Shown here piece after piece: positions 1-7,452 of a stretch of 9,298 bases of DNA; positions within the stretch are counted from its first letter, which is position 1, and each line of letters starts with the position of its first letter. The notes under the pieces are model-generated. The model worked only from the letters and a program-made list of their open reading frames with translations. It was not told where the DNA came from and searched no databases. Both the position numbers and the translations under genes were made by a program. Source of the stretch: an uncultured Oscillospiraceae bacterium (GTDB taxonomy: Bacteria > Bacillota > Clostridia > Oscillospirales > Oscillospiraceae); the NCBI GenBank assembly GCA_944385195.1, contig CALWWH010000200.1:1-9298 (forward strand), given 5' to 3'.

Positions 1-1990
1 AGTTGATGCAGTTGGAGCGGTACCGTTTGGTGGCGTAGCTGTAGCAGATGTTGGCAAAGCCGCCCAGGACCTTTTGACAGGAGGCTGCCTGCTCGCGGGC
101 AGAGCCGTCGCCAGGACGGTTGGCGAAAATACAGGAGCCGAATTGCGTGGTCTGCTGCAGCATTTTGGCATCACCCACTCTGCTCAGCAGTGCGGTCAGC
201 TTGTCAGAGGGTTGACCCTGACGGCGGGCTAACTCGTCCGCAGCTACCGATTTTGCCCGGGGGACATACTCCGGCACTCGGCGAGAGAGGGTGAAGTCTG
301 CTAAACGCACGGGGTTTGAGCGGTAGGAGGAGGTCTCGCCGGAGGGAATCAGCTCATCGGTGGTGGTGACCTCGTCGCGGATGACTGCCGCCAGCTCCAC
401 CAGAAGGTTGTCACTAAGCGGGTACATAGCGGGCCAGTCGGTGATGTTTGGCCCCATGATCAGCTCTGTCTCCGGCTGTGGATTGCCCCAGCCGTTATAG
501 ACCCGGTGTTTAAAAGCGCTGTCATCAAAGTGATATTCATACTGGGCTGCGACATAGTCCACCTCATCTGCCGGAGTAATCCAGCCACCGTTGGCAGCGG
601 TGGCGGCGATGGAGCGAGCGTCCATCAGGGCTACACAGGCGATCTGTTTTTCTCCGGGTTTAGAGCCCTCGCGGCTGGGGAAGTTGCGCGTTACATGGCG
701 CAGCGACAGACCGTTGTGCGCCGGAACATCACCTGCCCCAAAGCAGGGGCCGCAGAAGCTGGGCTTCAGGACGGCGCCTGCTGCCAGTAATTCGTTGGTC
801 AGACCCAATTTGGTCAGCTCCATGCTCACAGGCACAGAGGTGGGGTAAATGGAGAGGGTAAAGTAATCCGCGCCGATGCTCTGGTTCTTGAGAATGGCAG
901 CAGCCTCGGCGATGTTGTCGAACAGGCCTCCGCTGCAGCCTGCGATGATGCCCTGATTTGCCAGGACGCGGCCGTCTTTTACCTTGCTCACCAGATCAGG
1001 CTTGACGCCGCCAAAGCGTTTTGCCGCGTCGGCCTCCACCGCAGCCAGCAACTGCTCGGCATTGGCTAGGAACTCGCGAATGGGGTAGGCGTTGGAGGGA
1101 TGGAAGGGCAGGGCGATCATTGGCTCGATCTGACTCAAATCCAGCTCAATCAGCCGGTCATAATAGGCAGGCTCAATGGGCGCCAGAGGCTTGTATGCCT
1201 CCGGTCGGCCGTGCGTCTGATAGTGCTTGCGTACCACCTCGTCCGTCTGCCAGATGGAGCTCAGACAAGTGGTCTCTGTGGTCATCACGTCAATGGCATT
1301 GCGGTAGTCGATCGGCAGACCGGCAATGCCGGGACCGGCAAATTCCATGACGCGGTTGTTGACAAAACCGTTGGCAAAGGTCTCCTTCACCAGCGCCAGG
1401 GCAACATCGTGCGGGCCAACGCCGTGGCGCGGCGCGCCGGTGACCCAGACCAGCACGACCTCAGGGGCGGGAACGTCATAGGTGTTCTCCAGCAGCTGTT
1501 TTGCCAGCTCCGGGCCGCCCTCGCCGATGCCCATGCAGCCCAGGGCGCCGTAACGGGTGTGACTGTCGGTACCGAGAATCATGCCTCCGGCCAGCGCCAT
1601 TTGCTCGCGCGCATAGGAGTGGATGACCGACTGATTGGCTGGGACACAGATACCGCCGTATTTTTTCGCAGCAGAAAGACCATAGACGTGGTCGTCCTCG
1701 TTGATCGTACCACCGACAGCGCAGAGACTGTTGTGGCAGTTGGTCAGTGCGTAGGGGACCGGGAACTTTTCCATGCCGGAGAAGCGGGCCTGCTGGATGA
1801 CGCCGACATAGGTGATGTCGTGGCTGATGAGGGCATCGAAGCGCAGCCGCAACAGCTGGTCGTTGCCCTGATTGTGGGCAGAGAGCACCTGCCACGCCAT
1901 GGTATTTTTGCGGGCGGTCTCCGGAGTGGCTCCGCAGGCTGCGACGGGTGCGCCGCCGCTCAAAAAAACGCCATTGGCGTATAGTTTCAT
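1..1990 (-). CDS. Aconitase-superfamily hydratase (YbhJ-like), C-terminus cut by window edge
   Basis: Predicted cytosolic [4Fe-4S] hydro-lyase of the aconitase superfamily; substrate unknown. The frame is open from an ATG at 1990 to the left edge (663 codons), and full-length relatives of about 750 residues suggest roughly 90 C-terminal residues are missing. Seen directly: the aconitase signature GTDSHT (D142-S143-H144) followed by GIGEGG (154-159); cluster cysteines C352 (in AGCSGG) and C413/C416 (CGPC); and TRNFPSR (R435, R440), which reproduces the spacing of mitochondrial aconitase Arg447/Arg452. The swivel-domain region has SSYR at 554-557 where aconitases have an SSR-type motif. The usual SCTNS around the first cysteine is changed to GCSGG, so this is not a housekeeping AcnA/AcnB or LeuC. 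The start is supported by GGGAGG at 1999-2004, 8 nt upstream, and by a good promoter behind it. It is divergent from the MATE gene. The family call is firm; the YbhJ-type subfamily is from memory of the family. Confidence 0.85.
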   Translation of the reverse strand, partial: MKLYANGVFLSGGAPVAACGATPETARKNTMAWQVLSAHNQGNDQLLRLRFDALISHDITYVGVIQQARFSGMEKFPVPYALTNCHNSLCAVGGTINEDDHVYGLSAAKKYGGICVPANQSVIHSYAREQMALAGGMILGTDSHTRYGALGCMGIGEGGPELAKQLLENTYDVPAPEVVLVWVTGAPRHGVGPHDVALALVKETFANGFVNNRVMEFAGPGIAGLPIDYRNAIDVMTTETTCLSSIWQTDEVVRKHYQTHGRPEAYKPLAPIEPAYYDRLIELDLSQIEPMIALPFHPSNAYPIREFLANAEQLLAAVEADAAKRFGGVKPDLVSKVKDGRVLANQGIIAGCSGGLFDNIAEAAAILKNQSIGADYFTLSIYPTSVPVSMELTKLGLTNELLAAGAVLKPSFCGPCFGAGDVPAHNGLSLRHVTRNFPSREGSKPGEKQIACVALMDARSIAATAANGGWITPADEVDYVAAQYEYHFDDSAFKHRVYNGWGNPQPETELIMGPNITDWPAMYPLSDNLLVELAAVIRDEVTTTDELIPSGETSSYRSNPVRLADFTLSRRVPEYVPRAKSVAADELARRQGQPSDKLTALLSRVGDAKMLQQTTQFGSCIFANRPGDGSAREQAASCQKVLGGFANICYSYATKRYRSNCIN

Positions 1991-2020
1991 GGTATGTACC
2001 TCCCAATGTAAGGATACTTC

Positions 2021-2049
2021 ATTATAACAGATGGATAAAGCCAACGCAA
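2021..2049 (-). promoter_or_regulatory. Sigma-A-type promoter of the aconitase-like hydratase gene
   Basis: On the minus strand, TTGCGT (2044-2049) is followed 17 nt later by a perfect TATAAT -10 box (2021-2026). Transcription would start near 2014, giving a leader of roughly 24 nt that contains the GGGAGG ribosome binding site. No operator or riboswitch is apparent in such a short leader. The -10 is convincing; the -35 matches the consensus at only three positions. Confidence 0.7.
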
Positions 2050-2106
2050 ACAGAAATCCACAGGACGCGGACGAATGTTTTTGTGAAATCTGACATGAGA
2101 AAAAAG

Positions 2107-2135
2107 GTGCAATTTATCGGCAGATATGATATACT
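2107..2135 (+). promoter_or_regulatory. Extended -10 promoter of the MATE transporter gene
   Basis: TGATATACT (2127-2135) is an extended -10 element (TG-n-TATACT). A weak -35-like GTGCAA lies at 2107-2112 with a 17-nt spacer. The -10 overlaps a small inverted repeat, ATACT-AAAAA-AGTAT (2131-2145), which could be a regulator site, although 5-bp arms are too short to be convincing. The ribosome binding site AAGGAGG (2151-2157) follows, 8 nt before the ATG. Confidence 0.6.
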
Positions 2136-2165
2136 AAAAAAGTATGCGCAAAGGAGGAAGATAAC

Positions 2166-3569
2166 ATGAAATTGCGCTCCAGATTTGCGTCTTTGATTGG
2201 GACAAAGGCGTTCTACAAGATGGTGCTTGCGGTTGCCATCCCCATGATGATCCAGCAGGGAATTACTAACTTTGTCAGCTTGCTCGACAACATCATGGTT
2301 GGCCAGGTTGGCACAGATCAGATGTCTGGCGTCTCCATTGCCAATCAGCTGATGATGGTGTACAACTTGTGTATCTTTGGCGGCACCTCTGGTGCAGGTA
2401 TTTTTGTTGCCCAGTTTTTTGGGGGCGGCAACCACAGGGGTGTGCGCTCGGCATTTCAGTTTAAGCTGATTGTCGCCTTGATTGTCACCGTGGTGGCAGA
2501 GTTGATTTTCATCTTTGCCGGGCCGATGCTGATCCAGTCATTCCTGCATGAGGGCAGCGCCACGGGCAATATCCAGGCCACGATGGTCTACAGCCGCCAG
2601 TACATGCTCATCATGCTCGTTGGTTTGCCTGCCATGGCGCTGAGCCAGTGCTACACCAGTACGCTGCGTGAGACCGGGCAGACGGTGCTGCCTATGGTGA
2701 GCGGCATCGCCGCCGTTCTGGTCAATCTTTGCTTTAACTACATTTTGATCTATGGTAAATTTGGCGCCCCTGCCATGGGGGCATCCGGCGCAGCTGTTGC
2801 CACGGTTCTCTCTCGTTATGTGGAGCTGACAATCAGTGCCGTTTGGACCCATCGCCATACGGCTCAGGCGCCGTTTATTGTCGGGGCCTGGCGCAAGTTG
2901 GACATTCCGTCGAATCTCTGCAAGCAGATCATCCGCAAGGGCATGCCGCTGCTGGTCAACGAGTTTCTCTGGTCCCTGGGCATGACGCTGCTGAGCCAGA
3001 GCTATTCCACCCGTGGCCTGGCTACGGTCGCGGCCATCAATATCACTAGTACGATTACGCAGTTATTTAACGTCATCTTTATGACTATGGGCAGTTCAGT
3101 CTCCATCATCATTGGCCAGAAGCTTGGTTCCGGGGACCTGGAAGGGGCTAAAAAGGAAGATAAACAGCTGATTGCCTTCTCTGTGGCAAGCAGCGTTGCC
3201 ATCGCATTGCTGCTGCTTGCCTTTGGCCCACTCTTCCCGCGGCTTTATAACACCACTGAGGAGGTCCGCAGCATTTCTACGCAGTTGATCTGGATCGCGG
3301 CGGCCCTGATGCCCTTCAACGCGTTTACCCATGCGGCATACTTCACGCTCCGTTCTGGCGGCAAGACAATGGTGACCTTTGTCTTTGACAGCATGTTCGT
3401 CTGCGTTGTGATGGTTCCAATTGCCTGGTGCCTGTCCCGTCTGACGGGCTTGCCCATCGTTCCGCTCTACGCAATCTGCCAGGGTTCGGAAATCCTCAAG
3501 TGCATCGTCGGCTTTATTATGCTCCGCTCCGGTGTGTGGGTCAATAATATCGTAGCAGATACCATGTAA
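2166..3569 (+). CDS. MATE-family multidrug efflux transporter
   Basis: Inner-membrane antiporter of the multidrug and toxic compound extrusion family, expected to export cationic compounds in exchange for Na+ or H+. At 467 residues it is the usual length for 12 transmembrane helices in two homologous halves. Seen: the N-terminal family signature around IPMMIQQGITNFVSLLDN (25-42) followed by VGQVG; the motif VAQFFGGGN (81-89) and its counterpart IIGQKLGSGDLEGA (315-328) in the second half, marking the internal duplication; and a typical late segment LRSGGKTM (395-402). A charged cytoplasmic connector near 240-260 separates the halves. The start is fixed by AAGGAGG at 2151-2157. It forms a single-gene unit with its own promoter and ends at a strong terminator 4 nt after the stop. 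The substrate cannot be read from sequence. It sits divergent from the hydratase and convergent with the LtaS-like gene, so there is no operon partner. Confidence 0.93.
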   Translation: MKLRSRFASLIGTKAFYKMVLAVAIPMMIQQGITNFVSLLDNIMVGQVGTDQMSGVSIANQLMMVYNLCIFGGTSGAGIFVAQFFGGGNHRGVRSAFQFKLIVALIVTVVAELIFIFAGPMLIQSFLHEGSATGNIQATMVYSRQYMLIMLVGLPAMALSQCYTSTLRETGQTVLPMVSGIAAVLVNLCFNYILIYGKFGAPAMGASGAAVATVLSRYVELTISAVWTHRHTAQAPFIVGAWRKLDIPSNLCKQIIRKGMPLLVNEFLWSLGMTLLSQSYSTRGLATVAAINITSTITQLFNVIFMTMGSSVSIIIGQKLGSGDLEGAKKEDKQLIAFSVASSVAIALLLLAFGPLFPRLYNTTEEVRSISTQLIWIAAALMPFNAFTHAAYFTLRSGGKTMVTFVFDSMFVCVVMVPIAWCLSRLTGLPIVPLYAICQGSEILKCIVGFIMLRSGVWVNNIVADTM

Positions 3570-3573
3570 ACAG

Positions 3574-3613
3574 CTAAAAAGGTGGCATCCCCTAGGGGAT
3601 GCCACCTTTTTAG
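3574..3613. terminator. Bidirectional rho-independent terminator, 40-bp perfect palindrome
   Basis: A perfect self-complementary stretch centred on CTAG, with a GC-rich core GGTGGCATCCCC and its complement (3581-3606) flanked by AAAAA on the left and TTTTT on the right. Either strand therefore reads as stem plus U-tract. It lies between convergent genes: 4 nt after the MATE stop, and overlapping the stop codon of the minus-strand LtaS-like gene (3610-3612). Confidence 0.93.
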
Positions 3614-5340
3614 TTGAGTTCTAAGTTCTTAGGGAAATATGGATTTGCCTGATCAAAAATAAACTTCTCGCCATAGAGCATATCGTATTCTATGGTCTGC
3701 AATGCGTTCTGATAGTCTTCATTTTCTGCATCCCAACGGTACTGCTGATGCAGTGCCGAAATAGAGCCGAGACAGAGTCCCAGCCGTGACTGGACATAGG
3801 CTCCCAGCTGATAGGCCTGTAAGTCGAGATCCTGCTTTTCAAGGCCGAAGTTGCTCCAGATGACGTATTCCGTCTGGAATTGATCCCCAGTGTCCAGCAG
3901 CGTCTCATCGATATTCAGGCTGGGCAGGTGATCTCCAAAGAGGACGACGACGGTGCGTTCTCTGCGCTTGGCAAGGGCACTTAACAGCTCGCCGATGAAA
4001 GCATCCGTCCCGGAGAGCTGCTCGGCGTAGTAATCCCAAGCTTGCTGAATGGCCTCCTCATCTGTTTCGGGGGCCTCTGCTTCCTCCTGGCCAGGTAGGT
4101 CGGTATATTTGCCATGGGCTTGCACCGTAATGGTATAGATGAAGTCTTGCTCTGGAGTGGCATCTAGAACCTTGATCACCTCATCAGTTAAGACATCGTC
4201 CTTTGCCCAGCCTGTAGGAGTCGTGGATACATCCTCCATATCCTCAAGAGATATAAAGCGGTCAAAGCCCAGGTTGCCAAAGACCGTATCACGGCCGTAA
4301 AAACTGCGGATGTGATTATGTATTGCAGTGGAAGTATATCCAATCTCGTCGAAGCTGTAGGCCAAACTTTCGCAGGTTTGATCCAGCAGAACGGTCTTAT
4401 AGGGGTACTCTCCTGCACCAAAGTGATCCAGGTTCATACCTGTCAGGACCTCAAACTCTGAATTTGCTGTGCCTGCACCAATGGATGGCATAGAGAGATA
4501 GCCAGAGGAATAGGCGGTCTTTAGGCCGTTAAACACCGGAGTAGGGTCGTAGCCCAGGTTGATGCCTGCGTAGCGTCGGGTGTCAAAGAAGGATTCCAGC
4601 TGGATAAAAATGACGTTGACGTTCGAGTTATCTTCTTCAACGAGCAAATCGTCGCAAATCTCATCCACCAGTTCCTCTGAGTAGTCCTCCGGTTCCGAGA
4701 CGCCACGGTCAATGACGCTGGTGGAGAAACAGTAGGCAAAACCCAGGTCGTCGTAGGCTACAGCCAGGTTACCAAACCTGTTGTCCATTGCTTTTGCTGT
4801 GATGCTGCCGGCGACGGCGACAACAACTGCCACCACGATGAGGCTGATACCCGCCCGCAGAGGACGGATGCGCTCCTTAGGGCACTTGCGCCACAAAAGC
4901 ACAGCCAGACTGATCACGACCACAAAACCCAGAAGAATCAAGATGATCTGGATGGGGGAGAGATAGTTGTTTACCATTTTCAGTGCTGTTCCCGCCAGAA
5001 GCAGGTCAATCATGCCAAGTGGAGTGGTCCGATAGCTGAGTACAACGAAATTTGCCACGCCCAAGCCCAACCATATCTCGCAGATGATGTACATGACAAA
5101 ACGTTGACGCCTTGCCAATAGTGCAGGAAGCAGGGTAAGGCAGACAATCAAGGCATTTAGGAGAAACACCAGAGGGGAATGGAGCATAAACAACACTGCG
5201 TCGATCAGACCGCGGCGGTTGAGGATTTCGAGGATCACAGTCAACGCCAACGCCAACAGCGGCAGGGCCAAAAAAGGGCGCGCATGGAGCCATTGCAGCG
5301 CCGAAGAGAGTTTTAATTTGACTCGCGTAAGAGTTGCCAT
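3610..5340 (-). CDS. LtaS-like membrane phosphoglycerol transferase (sulfatase fold)
   Basis: Predicted lipoteichoic-acid-synthase-family enzyme that would move glycerophosphate from phosphatidylglycerol onto a polymer at the outer membrane face. The 576 residues show five N-terminal hydrophobic helices (about 22-40, 45-75, 81-102, 130-150, 163-182) and then an extracellular sulfatase-type domain from about 240. Key LtaS residues are present by motif and spacing: metal ligands E249 (QLESFFD), nucleophile T291 (GAGTANSEF) and D470/H471 (FGDHLPS), with substrate-site H341, R350 (YGRD) and H409 (VQAHG), corresponding to S. aureus LtaS E255, T300, D475, H476, H347, R356 and H416. The enzyme should therefore be active. 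The ATG at 5340 is preceded by GAGG at 5350-5353. It is transcribed alone from a promoter at 5376-5404. A true LTA synthase, an LTA primase or another phosphoglycerol transferase cannot be told apart here; no cell-wall gene is adjacent. Confidence 0.9.
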   Translation of the reverse strand: MATLTRVKLKLSSALQWLHARPFLALPLLALALTVILEILNRRGLIDAVLFMLHSPLVFLLNALIVCLTLLPALLARRQRFVMYIICEIWLGLGVANFVVLSYRTTPLGMIDLLLAGTALKMVNNYLSPIQIILILLGFVVVISLAVLLWRKCPKERIRPLRAGISLIVVAVVVAVAGSITAKAMDNRFGNLAVAYDDLGFAYCFSTSVIDRGVSEPEDYSEELVDEICDDLLVEEDNSNVNVIFIQLESFFDTRRYAGINLGYDPTPVFNGLKTAYSSGYLSMPSIGAGTANSEFEVLTGMNLDHFGAGEYPYKTVLLDQTCESLAYSFDEIGYTSTAIHNHIRSFYGRDTVFGNLGFDRFISLEDMEDVSTTPTGWAKDDVLTDEVIKVLDATPEQDFIYTITVQAHGKYTDLPGQEEAEAPETDEEAIQQAWDYYAEQLSGTDAFIGELLSALAKRRERTVVVLFGDHLPSLNIDETLLDTGDQFQTEYVIWSNFGLEKQDLDLQAYQLGAYVQSRLGLCLGSISALHQQYRWDAENEDYQNALQTIEYDMLYGEKFIFDQANPYFPKNLELN

Positions 5341-5375
5341 GGAATAGGGCCTCGCTTTCAGAGGATTGCGGAGAT

Positions 5376-5404
5376 ATTATAGCACAGTCTGCGCGAGATT
5401 TTAA
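5376..5404 (-). promoter_or_regulatory. Promoter of the LtaS-like gene
   Basis: The minus strand has TGCTATAAT, an extended -10 with a perfect TATAAT at 5376-5381. TTAAAA (5399-5404) lies 17 nt upstream as a partial -35. The predicted start near 5369 gives a leader of about 30 nt. The promoter lies downstream of the acetoacetate-CoA ligase terminator, so the LtaS-like gene is separate from that operon. Confidence 0.7.
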
Positions 5405-5438
5405 GTGAGAAATCGTTGAATTCTTATTAAGATTAATG

Positions 5439-5466
5439 AAAAACCCGCCATGCAAAGCATGGCGGG
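5439..5466 (-). terminator. Rho-independent terminator of the acetoacetate-CoA ligase operon
   Basis: On the minus strand CCCGCCATGC pairs perfectly with GCATGGCGGG (arms 5457-5466 and 5444-5453) around a 3-nt loop, followed by TTTTT. It begins 6 nt after the ligase stop codon, so it closes the three-gene operon before the LtaS-like promoter. Confidence 0.92.
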
Positions 5467-5472
5467 TAAAAC

Positions 5473-7431
5473 TTATTTCTGAAGATCAGGTAAAATGCTG
5501 TAATAGAAGTCTAAAGACTCCGGATTGAGCAGCGCGTCGCGATTGGTGACCTTGCGGCCATTGATGATGTTGGTGACGGCGCTCTCAACTTTTTTGCCGT
5601 TGAGGGTCTTGGGAATGTCGGGCACCTGCACAATCACGGAAGGCACATGGCGCGGGGAGGCGTTGGTGCGCAGGATGGTGCGGATATCCTTCTGGATACG
5701 ATCATCCAGTGTGATGCCATCCCGCAGGAGCACGAAGAGCAATACACGCTGGTCACCGTGATAGTCCTGCCCGATAGCGAGGGAGTCAAGCACCTCAGGC
5801 AGTTTCTCTACCTGGTTGTAGATCTCAGCGGTGCCGATACGGACGCCGGAGGGCTTGAGCACGGAGTCGGAGCGGCCGTAGTAGGTGACGCCGCCGGTGT
5901 CAGAATGGAAGACGACATAGTCCCCGTGGCGCCAGACGCCGGGGAAGTCGCGGAAGTAGGCATCCATATAACGCTCGCCATCCGGGTCATTCCAGAAGCG
6001 AAGCGGCATGGAGGGGACGCTCTTTTCACAGACTAGCTCGCCCTGCTCATCCCACATATGCTTGCCGCTGTCGCTGTAGCAGCGAATGGCCATGCCCAGG
6101 CCGGGGCCCTGCAGCTCGCCGGAGTAGACCGGGCTGAGGGGGTTGCCGGTGTTAAAGCAGCCATTGATATCCGTGCCGCCAGCGATGGAGTTAAAGTGGA
6201 GGTCCGCCTTGATCTCCCGATAGACATAGTCAAAGCCGTCATCAGACAGCGCCGAGCCGGTCTGGCTGATGGCGCGCAGCGCGCTGAGGTCAGCATTGGC
6301 CTTGGGGCTGAAACCCTCAGCCAGCAGTGCGTGGATATAGCTGGCAGAGAGACCGAAGACGGTGACCTTCTCTTCTTCAAGCACCTTCCAGATGGCAGCG
6401 CTGTTGGGGTAGGAGGGATTTCCGTCAAAGATGACCAGGGAAGCGCCGGTGCCAATCCCGGCCAACATCCAGTTCCACATCATCCAACTGCAGGTGGTGA
6501 TGTACAGCATGCGGTCGCCGGCCTTCAGGTCGTTGTGCAGGACCAACTCCTTGAGCTGGTTCAGCAGCAGACCGCCGGCGGACTGCACCATACACTTGGG
6601 TTTGCCGGTGGTACCAGAGGAGAACATGACCACCAGCGGATGCTGCGCAGGCAGCTGCTCAAAAACAAAAGTTTCAGGCATTGCAGCCAAAAAGTCCTCC
6701 CAGCGCACACCATTGGGAACGGCGGCGACCTCGGCGGGGTCGCCGGCGTAATGGACAACGATGACCTTTTTGACCGAGGGCATGTTGTTTACCAGAGCGG
6801 TGGCGTTGGGCAGCACGTTGAAGGTCTTGCCCTTGTAATAGTAGCCGTCGGCGGTGATGAGCAGCTTAGGTTCTACTTGCCCCAGACGGTCAGTAGCGGC
6901 CTGAGGGCCAATATCAGTGGCGCAGGAGCACCAGATGGCGCCGATAGACGCCGCAGCCAGCATGGCAATGCCGGTCTCGGGCAGGTTGGGCATATAGGCA
7001 GCGATGGTGTCGCCAGGCTCAATACCCTCCCTGCGGAAAGCAGTAGCCATACGGACCACCTGGCTGTAGACCTCGTCGGCGCTGTATTCACGGCGAACCT
7101 GGTTCTCACCCCGGAAGATCAGCGCGGGCTGTGTGCCGTGGCAGTAGCGGAGCATATTTTCAGCGTAGTTGAGGACTGCACCGGGAAACCAGTCGGCGCC
7201 GGGCAGCTTCCTGACGTCATCGACGATTTTTTCATAAGGTTTGGAGGCGATGATATCCAGGAAGTCCCAGCAGGTAGCCCAGAAATCCTCTAAATGCTCC
7301 ACGGACCACAGCTGTAGCGCGCGGTAGTCGCGGATGTTCAGTGCATAGCGGCGGTTGACCTCCTGCATGAAGGCGTACATACGAGAGCCTTCCATCTGTG
7401 CCTGGGAGGGCTGCCAGAGCAGTTTTCTCAT
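5473..7431 (-). CDS. Acetoacetate-CoA ligase (acetoacetyl-CoA synthetase)
   Basis: Cytosolic adenylate-forming enzyme predicted to convert acetoacetate, ATP and CoA into acetoacetyl-CoA, AMP and pyrophosphate. At 652 residues it has the family length. The N-terminal part is typical of acetoacetyl-CoA synthetases rather than acetyl-CoA synthetases: LWQPS (5-9), WSVEHLEDFW (42-51) and WFPGAVLNYAEN (81-92). The phosphate-binding loop SSGTTGKPK is at 271-279. AGGTDI (417-422) occupies the position where acetyl-CoA synthetases have the TETGG-type motif. The hinge YYGRSDSVLKPSG is at 517-529. The catalytic lysine is K613 in LNGKKVE. Start codon 7431 follows GGAAAGGA (7442-7449). The gene begins 21 nt after the stop of the BKACE gene, whose reaction releases acetoacetate, so product and substrate match. 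It is terminated by the hairpin at 5439-5466. Function is well supported by both motifs and neighbour; a related short beta-keto acid as alternative substrate remains possible. Confidence 0.92.
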   Translation of the reverse strand: MRKLLWQPSQAQMEGSRMYAFMQEVNRRYALNIRDYRALQLWSVEHLEDFWATCWDFLDIIASKPYEKIVDDVRKLPGADWFPGAVLNYAENMLRYCHGTQPALIFRGENQVRREYSADEVYSQVVRMATAFRREGIEPGDTIAAYMPNLPETGIAMLAAASIGAIWCSCATDIGPQAATDRLGQVEPKLLITADGYYYKGKTFNVLPNATALVNNMPSVKKVIVVHYAGDPAEVAAVPNGVRWEDFLAAMPETFVFEQLPAQHPLVVMFSSGTTGKPKCMVQSAGGLLLNQLKELVLHNDLKAGDRMLYITTCSWMMWNWMLAGIGTGASLVIFDGNPSYPNSAAIWKVLEEEKVTVFGLSASYIHALLAEGFSPKANADLSALRAISQTGSALSDDGFDYVYREIKADLHFNSIAGGTDINGCFNTGNPLSPVYSGELQGPGLGMAIRCYSDSGKHMWDEQGELVCEKSVPSMPLRFWNDPDGERYMDAYFRDFPGVWRHGDYVVFHSDTGGVTYYGRSDSVLKPSGVRIGTAEIYNQVEKLPEVLDSLAIGQDYHGDQRVLLFVLLRDGITLDDRIQKDIRTILRTNASPRHVPSVIVQVPDIPKTLNGKKVESAVTNIINGRKVTNRDALLNPESLDFYYSILPDLQK

Positions 7432-7452
7432 GGGTGTGACGTCCTTTCCGTC

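Noticed and set aside
1100..1984. Plus-strand open frame of 294 codons opposite the aconitase-like hydratase
   Set aside because: The minus-strand frame carries all aconitase motifs continuously through this region. The plus-strand translation is low-complexity without domains.
1476..2006. Minus-strand frame beginning at an ATG at 2006, upstream of the hydratase start
   Set aside because: It is a different frame, Arg/Pro-rich and domainless. The hydratase frame starting at 1990 has the ribosome binding site and the conserved motifs.
2131..2145. Small inverted repeat ATACT-AAAAA-AGTAT overlapping the MATE promoter as a repressor operator
   Set aside because: The 5-bp arms in an AT-rich promoter are easily due to chance, and no neighbouring regulator gene is present.
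6058..7293. Plus-strand open frame of 411 codons opposite the acetoacetate-CoA ligase gene
   Set aside because: It is a mirror of a strong, motif-bearing minus-strand gene. Its translation has no recognisable domain, and its start has no ribosome binding site. Long antisense frames are expected in GC-rich coding DNA.
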